The notes under the pieces are model-generated. The model was given only the letters and a program-made list of their open reading frames with translations. It was not told where the DNA came from and did no database searches. A program made the position numbers and the translations under genes. This document shows positions 21,316-31,200 of a stretch of DNA of 64,000 nt, piece by piece (the stretch's first letter is position 1; each line of letters begins with the position of its first letter). This DNA comes from Haematobia irritans (Eukaryota; Arthropoda; Insecta; Diptera; Muscidae). Location of the stretch: the NCBI RefSeq assembly GCF_050003625.1, contig NC_134397.1:281350070-281414069 (forward strand), written 5' to 3'.

Positions 21316-21868
21316 GAAAAAAAATGTTTTTTATGGAACACTTTTTGGGATATATCGTTATTTTTAGTTTTACGCTCTTTTTTATTAAACAAATTATATC
21401 TCAAGTTAGAAATGTCCTATTATATCGTTGTTGGTACTAGAATGGAAGGTATTGAGATTGGTCACACAGAAATGCATTTTTGTGTGGTGAGTGGGTCTCG
21501 TATTTACATGATTTGACATCGGATTTGTTCACTCAGTTACTTACTTATTCAAAGCCTTTGCAGGGCCAATTTAACGAATTACAATGTACTACTCTAACGG
21601 ACATTACAATATTATAAGAAAATATTAAATATCAATTAATAAAAATAAACAACAATCTTATATAAAAAATTGAACCAGCAATCTTATATCAATAATGTTA
21701 TTATACATTTTTTAATTTTTTTTGCAAATTATAACTCGAGTTAGAAATGTCCAAACATTTCTAACTCGAGTTATAATTTGTTTAGTGAAAAAAGAGCGAA
21801 AAACTAAAAATAACGGGATATCTCAAAAACTGTTCGATACATTTTTTTCGAATTCAGCAGATCAAAAT
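21316..21868. repeat. Long inverted repeat enclosing a perfect palindrome
   Basis: About 105 nt at 21316-21416 are the diverged reverse complement of 21755-21860 (shared TTATTTTTAGTTTT, CGCTCTTTTTT, AAATTATA, AAGTTAGAAATGTCC). Within the right half, 21725-21750 and 21755-21780 are perfect 26-bp arms around the loop CCAA. No coding sequence. Confidence 0.85.
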
Positions 21869-21869
21869 A

Positions 21870-22943
21870 ACAGGTTGGCTGATAAGTCCCCGGTCTAACA
21901 CATAGATGGTGTCGCTAGTATTAAATGCATATTATTTTTATATAGTACCAACCTTCAAATGATTCGTGTCAAAATTTGACGTCTGTAAGTCAATTAGTTT
22001 GTGAGATAGAGCGTCTTTTGTGAAGCAACTTTTGTTATTGTGAAAAAAATGGAAAAAAAGGAATTTCGTGTTTTGATAAAAACACTGTTTTCTGAAGGGA
22101 AAAAATACGGTGGAAGCAAAAACTTGGCTTGATAATGAGTTTCCGGACTCTGCCCCAGGGAAATCAACAATAATTGATTGGTATGCAAAATTCAAGCGTG
22201 GTGAAATGAGCACGGAAGACGGTGAACGCAGTGGACGCCCGAAAGAGGTGGTTACCGACGAAAACATCAAAAAAATCCCCAAAATGATTTTGAATGACCG
22301 TAAAATGAAGTTGATCGAGATAGCAGAGGCCTTAAAGATATCAAAGGAACATGTTGGTCATATCATTCATCAATATTTGGATATGCGGAAGCTCTGTGCA
22401 AAATAGGTGCCGCGCGAGCTCACATTTGACCAAACACAACAACGTGTTGATGATTCTGAGTTTGCAGCTGTAAACTCGTAATACACCCGAGTTTTTCCGT
22501 CGATATATGACAATGGATGAAACATGGCTCCATCACTACACTCCTGCGTCCAATCGACAGTCGGCTGAGTGGACAGCGGCCGGTGAACCGTCTATGAAGC
22601 GTGGAAAGACTCAAAAGTCCGCTGGCAAAGTAATGGCCTCTGTTTTTTGGGATGCGCATGGAATAATTTTTATCGATTATCTTGAGAAGGGAAAAACCAT
22701 CAACAGTGACTATTATATGGCGTTATTGGAGCGTTTGAAGGTCGAAATCGCGGCAAAACGCGATTGAAGGGGTGATCGCCGAAACTGAGGCCTATTTTGA
22801 GGCAAAACCGAAGGAGTACTACCAAAATGGTATCACAAAATTGGAAGGTCGTTATAATCGTTGTATCGCTCTTGAAGGGAACTATGTTGAATAATAAAAA
22901 CGAATTTTTCTTTGTTAGACCGGGGACTTATCAGCCAATCTGT
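21870..22943 (+). mobile_element. Himar1-like mariner, internally deleted (1,074 bp)
   Basis: Ends ACAGGTTGGCTGATAAGTCC and, inverted, ACAGATTGGCTGATAAGTCC match the irritans-subfamily mariner Himar1 as I recall it, one mismatch between the two. TA flanks both sides (21868-21869, 22944-22945). Full Himar1 is about 1.29 kb, so about 210 bp are missing. The loss maps to the second half of the transposase. Confidence 0.95.
22049..22889 (+). pseudogene. Himar1-type mariner transposase, broken
   Basis: Starts MEKKEFRVLIK at 22049. An extra A in an A-run near 22101 shifts the frame; it resumes as AKTWLDNEFPDSAPGKSTII (DNA-binding helix-turn-helix). The linker SGRPKEVV is present. A TAG replaces Trp after KLCAK (22406), and a further stop follows near 22480. 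The catalytic half reads MTMDETWLHHYTP (first Asp) and VFWDAHGIIFIDYLEKGKTI, then breaks at EIAAKRD and resumes at GVIAETEAYFEAKP. The deleted part held the other two catalytic Asp. No activity is possible. Confidence 0.95.
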
Positions 22944-23048
22944 TACATAAGAAAAGTCACATTTCATCAAATGTACATGAAAAAAGATATATTTTGTAAA
23001 TTAGTGTTATTATTTCTGATTAACCCATACTTTTTTATATACAAAGAA

Positions 23049-23348
23049 AGGTGAGTACTATGTACGATTTTCGAGTTGAAAATTTAATTCCGTGATTATT
23101 TTCCTGAAATAAACACAACTAAACATGAAAACAAATATATTCCTGTAAAGTCTAAGTTCATTTTTTTTTAATCTAATTTGTTTTTGCCTTTTTGTCAAAT
23201 TATTTTTTCTTACTTCTGTTTTGTCTTTTCAAAGAATTCAACTAATTATTTTCAAATAAACAATTTATAAATTGTGCGCTTTATTTGAACCATCTACAAA
23301 GTAACCTCCAAATTTTCAAAGCGAAAAGCGAACACAGTACTGACCTTT
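23049..23348. mobile_element. MITE with AAGGTGAGTACTATG ends, copy 1
   Basis: AAGGTGAGTACTATGTACG at the left and the inverse of GCGAACACAGTACTGACCTT at the right form terminal repeats. About 300 bp, noncoding. The interior shares CTGTAAAGTC and TCAAA-rich blocks with the neighbour at 23369-23595 and with the remnants at 5151-5304 and 6517-6670. Confidence 0.8.
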
Positions 23349-23368
23349 AAGGTCATAATACCCACTTT

Positions 23369-23595
23369 AAGGTGCGTACTATGTTCGGTTTTAGAGTTGA
23401 AAACCACGTCATTTTCGCAATTAATTTTCCTTAAATAATCAAAATTATAAATGAAAACCAACTTATTCCTGTAAAGTCTTGTCAAAATCTAGAGGAACAA
23501 GAAACTGCGCATTTAATTTATCTGCTTTATATTGAAGTGTTTTAATAAAGTAACCGCGAAAATTTCAACGCGAAAAGCGAACATAGTACTTACCT
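23369..23595. mobile_element. MITE with AAGGTGCGTACTATG ends, copy 2
   Basis: Terminal repeats AAGGTGCGTACTATGTTCGG and, inverted, AAGGTAAGTACTATGTTCGC; 227 bp. It ends only 43 bp from the pyruvate kinase stop codon, so it lies in the 3' untranslated or immediate downstream region of that gene. Confidence 0.85.
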
Positions 23596-23638
23596 TACAG
23601 GTAAGGAATATCAAACCATATTCCAAAGTTTTAAATAC

Positions 23639-26600
23639 TTACACAATGCGCATAGTGTTAGTAAATCCTGCTCCCTGTTTCCAACCAGTGACTATAACAA
23701 CTTGGTCGCCTGTTTTAACAAATCCATTCTTTTTACCAACTTGTACGCCAAATTGAACGCGAACGTCTACGTCCTTGAGCCAGTCAGTTAGTGGAGGTTC
23801 TATTTGGGCAAAAATAAAGCAATGAAACTAATGATTACCGCCATCAAATTATATAAAGGGTAAAAACCTTTGTAAACGAGGGGAACTAGTCCTCTGTATA
23901 AATGAGCTTGTCTAGCTGTTTGAGAGTAACGAGTCACAGCAATTATGGGACATCTAGGACGATATTTGCTTATGAGATACGCAGACTTTCCAGTTGTCGT
24001 TATAACGACTATAGCTGCCGCCAACGACTTGTTCGCGGCTTCAACGGCTGCAATCGCTGTTGCATGGGCAGCATCCAAAGTGTATGACTGGGTTGCACGT
24101 ATTAAATCGTTGAATAGATTTTTATGCCATAAAGCAGCCTCCGCTTCCTTACATGTCTTTGCCATGGTTAGTACGCATTCCAATGGGTATTCGCCCTTGG
24201 CCGTTTCTCCTGACAACATTACGCAATCGGCTCCATCAAGAACTGCATTGGCAACGTCTGAAATTTCAGCACGTGTGGGACGCGGCTTTTTGATCATAGA
24301 TTCTAACATTTGAGTAGCGCAAATTACCGGTTTACCAGCCATGTTGCAGCGGGAAATAATGGCTTTTTGAGCTAAGAATACCTTCTCTGGAGGAATTTCA
24401 ATACCTAAATCTCCACGAGCAACCATTATTCCGTCAGAGGCAGCAATAATTTCATCCAAGTTGTGCATGCCTTGCTGATTTTCAATCTTTGATATAACTT
24501 TAATGTTTTTACCGTTTTCACCTAAAACGTTGCGTATATCTGAAAGAGCAGCAGCGTTTCGAATGAAAGATGCAAATATTATATCAACTCCCTGTTCAAC
24601 ACCGAACTTCAAGTCGGATTTATCCTTTTCGGAAACAGCTGGCAAATCAACCGGCACTCCAGGTAAATTAACGCCTTTTCTAGAACCCAAGCATCCGCCG
24701 TTTTCGATTTCACATGTCAACGTGTCACCAGAAACTTCTTTAACAATTAAAGAGATCAACCCATCATCGACATAAACACGATTTCCAGGCTTGACAACTC
24801 TAACTATGTTTTCATAATCGACATAAACAATGTCTTTGTTGCCCTTCTCAGCGTATTGCTTATTGGTCGATAGTTTAATAATTTCATTCTTTTTCAACTC
24901 AATTTCTGCAGTTCCGCTACCTTCGATTAAACCGGTACGAATTTCTGGGCCCTTTGTGTCCAATGCAATTGCAACTGAATATTCGTAACCTACTTTTTCG
25001 GAATAATTTTTGGCAGCCTGGCGGACATTCTTCACTGTTTCCGCATGATATTCGTGAGAACCATGGGAGAAATTCATGCGAGCGATATTCATGCCAGTGG
25101 CCATCATTTTTTCTAACATGCCCACGCTAACAGAGGCGGGACCAATGGTACATATTATCCCAGATAAACGGATTTGGGAAACAGGCGCATCGAACTGTAA
25201 TCGGCACATATGCTCGAGTTGGGAGTCTGCTTGTGCGGCCATCTTTTGAGGATAGTCTTCTGGCTATAAAAAAAAAGAATTCATATAAAAAAGTGTTGGT
25301 GACGATCTATTGAATCTTATTGCAAAGTGAATATTTTCGTATAACTACTGCGAAATTTAGATTTTTGGTCAGTCGCTGTTTTGTGCAATGTGTGGTATTT
25401 TCCCTACCTTTTGAGAATATTATTCTGGCTATAAAATAAAAATAAATATTGAAATAACAATATTAATGACAATCTATTCAATCTTATTGTGAAGTGAATA
25501 TTTTTGTATAATTATCGCTGGATTTATATTTTTGATAAGTCGCTGTTTAGTACAATGGTTTTCACACCCAAAGAAATTTGTTGGTCGGCACAAAATAGCA
25601 AAAAGTATGGTGAAAAAGGGAAAGAGTCGCAGTTTGCTGAAATAGCAAACATTGACCGTTCTTTTCTAAACTCGATTATACCGAACCATGTTTTAGCTTG
25701 CTTAAAAAGGGAAAATATTAGCTGTTTGTTGAAATAGCAAGCATGGATGGGTATTTTCTAAACTCGATTACACTATGTGCTATCATAAAAAAATAAAAAA
25801 CAATATCCCATATTCGAATAATGATTGATTTTCTTACCCCTAGCGAACCCTTACATAAGATGAATTATGGCGATTTTGTATACAAACTCCCTATGGAAGA
25901 GAATATTATTGTAAAATTTTAAAGATTTTGGGGTTTGGATTACATTGTGAAAATAACAATCACGATTTGATATTGTTAATTCCGGAGCATGAAGGAATAA
26001 GTTAACCCTGGACAGTCATCCTTCGTCAAAATGACGACGCTTAATTTTAGTTTCGACGTAAACGCTGTTTTTGTTGATTGGAAGATGATAAATTTTAGTT
26101 ATACTAATTCAACCATTATATGAATTGTTGTTTGTCATTAATTAAAAATGAACTGAGTAACAAAGTAAACTAAATTTTGGTTATAATTTTTGTTCACGAT
26201 GCAATTTAGAGGCCCTTGAAATAAGCCGTAGTCAAAATGACGAAGGATGACGTTAGTATACCAAAAATAAGAATGACTTTGCAGGGTTAAGTACACACCT
26301 AACGCAATTTGCTACAATAAACTTCAGACAAATCTGTTAAAACAAAACTTGCAAAAACAAAAATCTGTTAAGCCTGAGGTTATATGGGCAAGTCATTTCA
26401 GGCTGGAATCGCCAGATCATTTAATTTTCTCCCTACTAAATTAAAGGATTTCTCGATTTCTAATTTGACTTATCGAAAGAGATTACTCATCTTGGATACC
26501 CTACATGAAGGTTATCCAACATCGTGTTAGTAGTGCTGCCTTGCCTTTTTGTACCCTTGCCTTTTTATACCCACCACCATAGAATGGTGACGGGGGTATA

Positions 26601-28682
26601 ATAAGTTTGTCATTCCGTTTGTAACACATCGAAATATCGATTTCCGACTATATAAAGTAGAAATTCTAAGACGATATAACGATGTCCGTCTCTCTGTTGT
26701 AATCACGCTACAGTCTTCAATAATGAAGCAATCGTGCTGAAATTTTGCACAAACTCGTCTTTTGTCTGCAGGCAGGTCAAGTTCGAAGATGGGCTATATC
26801 GGTCCGGGTTTTGATATAGTCCCCATATAAACCGACCTCCCGATTTGGGGTCTTGGGCTTATAGAAATCGTAGTTTTTATCCAATTGAAATCTAGAGGTG
26901 TGCCAAAAATGGTGAGTATCGGTCCATGTTTTGGTATAGCCCCCATATAGACCGATCTCCCGATTTTACTTCTTGGGCTTATAGAAACAGCAGTTTTTAT
27001 TCAATTTACCTGAAATTTAAAATCTAGAGGTATTGTAGGACCACAAATACGTGTGCCAAAAATTGTGAGTATCGGTCCATATTTTGGTATGGTCCCCATA
27101 TAAAACGACCTCCCGATTTGGGGTCTTGGGCTTATAGAAACCGTAGTTTTTATCCAATTTGTCTGAAATTGGAAATCTAGAGGTATTTTAGGACCATAAA
27201 GAGGTGTGCCGAAAATGGTGAGTATCGGTCCATATTTTGGTATAGCCCCCATATAGACCGATTTCCCGATTTTACTTCTTGGGCTTCTAGAATCCGAAGT
27301 TTTTATCCTATTTGCCTGAAATTGGAAATCTAGAGGTATTTTCGGGTCATAAAGAGGTGTGCCGAAAACGGTGAGTATCGGTCCATATTTTAGTATAGCC
27401 CCCATAAGAACGATCTCCCGATTTAACTCCTTGGGTTTCTAGAAACCGTATTTTTTATCTGATTTGCCTGAAATTGTAAATATTCTGGTATTTTAGGATC
27501 ACAAAAACGTGTATCGGATTAAGTTTTTATCGGTCTCTATATAGACCGACTTCACATCTTGAGGGTGTAGAAGGCGCACTGATCATTAAAATTTCTTGAA
27601 ACTCAATGTAAAATTTCCAGATTTTACTTCTACAGATTTAAGATTTCAAATCAAGACGTTATTTTATAATTTTCTTGCACACTTACAAGAGATGTTAATG
27701 ATTCCTCTAAAACTCAAACAAAAATGGTTCTTATAAATCAAGAATCTGATATTGTCCTCATAGGTGAAATCTATAATTTTATCTTCGGGAAGTGTCCTCA
27801 AGTCCTCAAGCCCTCCTGAAATTTCAAAGGAAACCCTAATATTTGGTTCATGGTGGTGGGTATTTAAGATTCGGCCCGGCCGAACTTAGTGCTGTATATA
27901 CTTGTTTTAATTATATTGGGAACCTAAAATGTTTTGTTAAAATTTACTTTATTCATAGTTTGTAGTCCATTGTAATTTATATAAATTGACCGCTATGTTG
28001 CTTCAAATTGCATGATGAAAATAAAAATAATAAATAAATAAAACAGTAAAACGTCTGCTGATAACAGACTTATTCTTATAGGTATTTCTTGTATTTGCTC
28101 AAAAGTCGAATTTTTAATTAAGACAGCAAAGGGTTTTCATATGAAATTATTGTATTCATTCCATGATGATGGGTATTTAAAAACATATTTTGATATGCAG
28201 TTACTGCAATAAGACGAGTTTATGCCATTTTATCCATTATTTATTTTTTGTTATTAAAAACAACAATAAAAAATATGTGTAAATACGTAGAATATTGATG
28301 AATAACTAAAGGATTTATAAAGTTAAGATTCCTTGAGCTCATGGATGAAATTATAACAACAACTTAATGTAATGGTCAATTGTAGTTTTGTTTATTGCAT
28401 AATTTTGTGGGGTTGCATGAGGAAAAGCTAAAAATTGGGCGCAAATGAGTTTATAGTTTAATATAAACTTGGCCTTCATCAATTTTCATTCGTGTGATGC
28501 ATCCACATAATAGTGCATTGCTTGTATTACTTTTTGCCGATTGTGTAACAACGTATACAAATGTTGCTAATACCAACATCTGTTTAAATACTTCTATTAT
28601 TAATCACATCATGAAGTAAAAAATTACACTTACGATTTACCTTTAACTTTGGAGCTTCATCGTATATAGTTGTATTCACCAT
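23639..28682 (-). CDS. PyK: Pyruvate kinase, three coding exons
   Basis: Pyruvate kinase makes ATP and pyruvate from phosphoenolpyruvate and ADP in the cytosol, the last step of glycolysis. Exons (minus strand): 28682-28641, 25263-23868, 23799-23639. The joins keep frame: AAG|CCA, then AAA G|AA CCT. Predicted 532 aa, close to animal enzymes of about 530. Catalytic residues are all present: Arg76, Asn78, Ser80, Asp116, Lys273, Glu275, Asp299, Thr331, each +3 from rabbit muscle numbering as I recall it. The B domain, the FBP-side loop TTTGKSA and the C-terminal [17 protein letters not shown] follow. The first exon starts MVN, as I recall fly PyK does. The last codon runs into TAA, but GTAAGT overlaps it, so a further tiny exon cannot be excluded. 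Homology is certain; exon 1 is a prediction. Confidence 0.93.
25245..25580. repeat. Diverged tandem duplication at the exon 2 edge of pyruvate kinase
   Basis: About 165 bp at 25245-25407 are repeated at 25408-25580: CTTCTGGCTATAAAA versus TATTCTGGCTATAAAA, ATCTTATTGCAAAGTGAATA versus ATCTTATTGTGAAGTGAATA, and GTCAGTCGCTGTTTTGT versus ATAAGTCGCTGTTTAGT. The duplication copied the exon edge into the intron. A second small diverged repeat follows (GAAATAGCAAACATTGACCG near 25640 and GAAATAGCAAGCATGGATGG near 25733). Confidence 0.8.
25408..25428 (-). other. Possible 21-nt microexon with an in-frame stop
   Basis: In the large pyruvate kinase intron a T-rich tract and TATAG acceptor precede CCAGAATAATATTCTCAAAA plus G, then a GTAGGG donor. 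It is a diverged duplicate of the start of exon 2 (CCAGAAGACTATCCTCAAAA plus G). Spliced after exon 1 it would read CCA GAA TAA, ending translation. No evidence of use. Confidence 0.35.
26007..26286. mobile_element. piggyBac-type MITE, 280 bp, TTAA target duplication
   Basis: TTAA at 26003-26006 and 26287-26290 flank ends beginning CCCTGGACAGTCATCC and, inverted, CCCTGCAAAGTCATTC. Inner inverted copies of CATCCTTCGTCA with TTTTGACGA also pair. TTAA and CCCT ends are the piggyBac signature. No coding sequence. It lies in the first pyruvate kinase intron. Confidence 0.85.
26565..27908 (+). mobile_element. DINE-1-like (Helentron-type) element, complete, with internal minisatellite
   Basis: Starts TTATACCCACCACCATAG, then GGGGGTATAATAAGTTTGTC, CCGACTATATAAAGTA and GATGTCCGTCTCTCTGTTG, the order of the Drosophila DINE-1/INE-1 core as I recall it. 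About five repeats of 153 bp follow (26812-27410), each with ATAGCCCCCATATA. The 3' end has ATGGTGGTGGGT, complementary to the 5' CCACCACCAT, a hairpin TTCGGCCCGGCCGAA (27870-27884) and CTTGTTTT. No target duplication is expected for Helitron-type elements. It lies in the first intron of pyruvate kinase. Confidence 0.87.
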
Positions 28683-29270
28683 TCTGCCTAAACGATTGAC
28701 AAGAATTACTTGTCGTCTTTGAAAACTGCAAAATAAGTGGTACTGAAGAAGAACTGTTGCTGATATAACCGAATTACCAGATAAAAATATCCTGTTTCTA
28801 ATCAAGAGGAAATTCAGTGGTCGAGAAAACGTGAAAATTTTTACAAATTTTCCCAGATCCAGAAGATAAATACTTTATTTCGTTGTAAAGATGTCGATAT
28901 ATTTTCCTTAATTTTTTCTTCGTGCAATACAAATTCTTTTAACTTATTTTTCTCACGAAAGAAAATATCTTTTTGCATTTAGACGTCAAAAGCTAAAACA
29001 ATTCGTCCGTCTGTTGTTAAGGCTACCGACAAACTAACATCCAACCACCCAATGCCGAGTGCAAGCATAAACAAATATTACGGCAAATGTTCTTAATTTC
29101 GTTCACAGTAAGGGTGGAGAAGAGTATTTTTGTATAGAGAAGCGGTGTAATAAGTTGGATAAAATGATTTCACCTGAATTCGAAGATGCAAGACAATCTA
29201 TGAATACCACGATGAAAAGTGTTGTATAGGCGACTTGGTAAAATATAGGAAGGTTTTTGGAACTTTATCA
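27909..29270. other. AT-rich sequence: intron, predicted exon 1 and presumed upstream region of pyruvate kinase
   Basis: Apart from the predicted first coding exon at 28641-28682 I see no gene or clear repeat. TTTAGGCAG just 5' of the ATG (minus strand) could be a splice acceptor, which would put the 5' untranslated exon and promoter further to the right. Confidence 0.4.
28641..28682 (-). CDS. PyK: Predicted first coding exon of pyruvate kinase
   Basis: ATG at 28682 opens 14 codons reading [14 protein letters not shown] and is followed directly by a GTAAAT splice donor. It joins in phase 0 to the exon whose acceptor (T-rich tract then ATAG) lies at 25264-25265, giving continuous [21 protein letters not shown]. 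Without it the main exon would start at the internal ATG at 25242, leaving seven upstream open codons unused. Confidence 0.7.
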
Positions 29271-29276
29271 CGTTAA

Positions 29277-31200
29277 ACAAGTATATACGGACTTAAGTAC
29301 GTCTGGGCCGAATCTTAAATACCCACCAACACGAAACAAAAAATATAATTGTTTCCGTAGAAAAATCTTCGTCAGGTTACTTGAAAATACATATACAGAA
29401 TTTCAGGTAGATTTGATGACAGATACTCTGCCAAGCAAACATAAATACCAACATGGAAATCGGGAGACAACACATGGAAGCTATACCAAATCATGGACCG
29501 ATCCACACCATATGCGATACCCCTATTTATGCGAAGACTCCAAATATTTCCAGATTTTTAATTTCAGGTAAATCGGATAAAAATTGGGTTGTCTAGAAGC
29601 CCAAGAAGTCAAATCGGGAGATCGGTCTATATGGGGGCTATACCAAAACATGGAGCGATACACGCCATTTTAGACACACCTATTTGTGGTTCTAAAATAC
29701 CTCTAGATTTTCAATTTCAGGCAAATCGGTTTTTTATGGACTCAAAATACCTCTAGATTTCCAATTTCAGGTAAATCGGATAAAAATGTCGGTGTCTAGA
29801 AGCCCAAGAAGTCAAATCAGGAGATCGGTCTATATGGGGGCTATACCAAAACATCAACCGATACGCACCATTTTAGACACATCTATTTTTGGTTCTAAAA
29901 TACCTCTAGATTTTCAATTTCAGGCAAATCGGTTAAAAACTACGGCTTCTAAAAGCCCAAAAAGTAAACTCGGGAGATCGGTCTATATGGGGGCTGTACC
30001 AAAACATGGACCGATATACAACCATTTTAGACACACCTATGTATGGTCCCAATATACCTCTAGATTTCCAATTTCAGGCAAATCTTTTAAAAACTAGGGC
30101 TTCTAGAAGGCCAAAAAGTAAAATCGGGAGATCGGTCTATACCCTGCCAGCATTTCAAACTTCCATTTCATCCTCATCGCTACCACAGACTCGTAAATGT
30201 CACCACAACCATCGCGAACTGTGATGGGGGAAGCATATCAAAAAGTACAAAATGTACATGAAAGTATTTTGCCATTACTACTGTTAGAAGAGCTATTTTA
30301 TTTTTTGTGAAACGCCAAGCGCAACCAGCTTGTTATATTTTATTTAAATAAAAACGAAAATAAAGTTCTGAAAACATATATATTACGCTTAAAATTGTGA
30401 AAGGTATATGGTGAACAATTTTCGACTTTCCAAATAGAATAAAGTGATCGTTTTCCAGGCACGCTGTCTCCATCGAAAATAAACAAACTGGCTGATAGAC
30501 GCTGCAATATGTAACTTGCTACTTAAAACTCAACATCATTGTTTTATTAATGCAAAAAATTATGTTAAATGTGATGAGATAAACCGAAAAATGTTATATT
30601 TATAAGAAATTATAAATGTTTAATCAAATCAATAAACATCTACACAATCGTGTTTTACTTGACCACAATGATTCTTCTACAATTATCTTAAAATGCACTT
30701 TTTCTGATAGTTTGCAGGGGTTCTTATTGGCGTCCTTCGAAATTGATCTAAATAGGCACCTAATAATTGCACTGATGAGAAACTTTTTCGTAGTAACTTG
30801 GCGTGGTACAACTTCTCAATAGTGACGGCGCTTTTCCGACGAGTTTTTGATGTCGTATATGATTGTTTTCGACGTAGTGGGGATTCTCGGAAGCGCCCCC
30901 AAATTCAAAAAATGTTGGCAGGGTATGGGGGCTATACCAAAACATGGACCGATATACATCATTTTAGACACACCTATTTATGGTCCCAATATACCTCTAG
31001 ATTTCCAATTTCAGACAAATCGGATAAAAACTACAGTTTCTAGAATTCCAAGAAGTAAAGTCGGAAGTTCGCTCTATATGGTGGCTACACCAAAACATGG
31101 ACCGATATAGCTCATATTCGAACTTGGTCTGCGTGCAGACAGAAGACGAATATGTGTCAAACAATTACAACAGACATACAGGTATAAAAAGAAACATACA
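29277..31200 (-). mobile_element. DINE-1-like element, inverted, split by a TA-flanked insertion
   Basis: Read on the minus strand it has the hallmarks of the 26565-27908 copy. The 3' end is at the left: AACAAGTATATACGG, then GGGCCGAATCTTAAATACCC, with a worn hairpin. Copies of the internal 153-bp repeat (CTATATGGGGGCTATACCAA) span 29620-31090. The core is at the right (CAGACAGAAGACG). The element at 30142-30923 interrupts it between CTATA and TATGGGGG. Open stretches of 60-100 codons here come from the repeat. Confidence 0.83.
30142..30923. mobile_element. 782-bp TIR element with CCCTGCCA ends and TA target duplication
   Basis: Ends CCCTGCCAGCATTTCAAA and, inverted, CCCTGCCAACATTTTTTGAA. 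TA lies at 30140-30141 and 30924-30925; taking it out restores the DINE repeat sequence CTATATGGGGG, which proves the borders. No transposase. A second, decayed copy is at 4690-5140. Superfamily is not assigned; the TA duplication allows Tc1/mariner-like. Confidence 0.87.

Noticed and set aside
23800..23867. C-terminal extension of pyruvate kinase reading [10 protein letters not shown]
   Set aside because: This is read-through into a 68-bp intron; the true C-terminal exon with [13 protein letters not shown] follows at 23799 in frame.
27001..27405. 134-codon minus-strand open stretch with internal protein-like repeats
   Set aside because: Produced by the 153-bp noncoding DINE repeat, whose length is a multiple of three.
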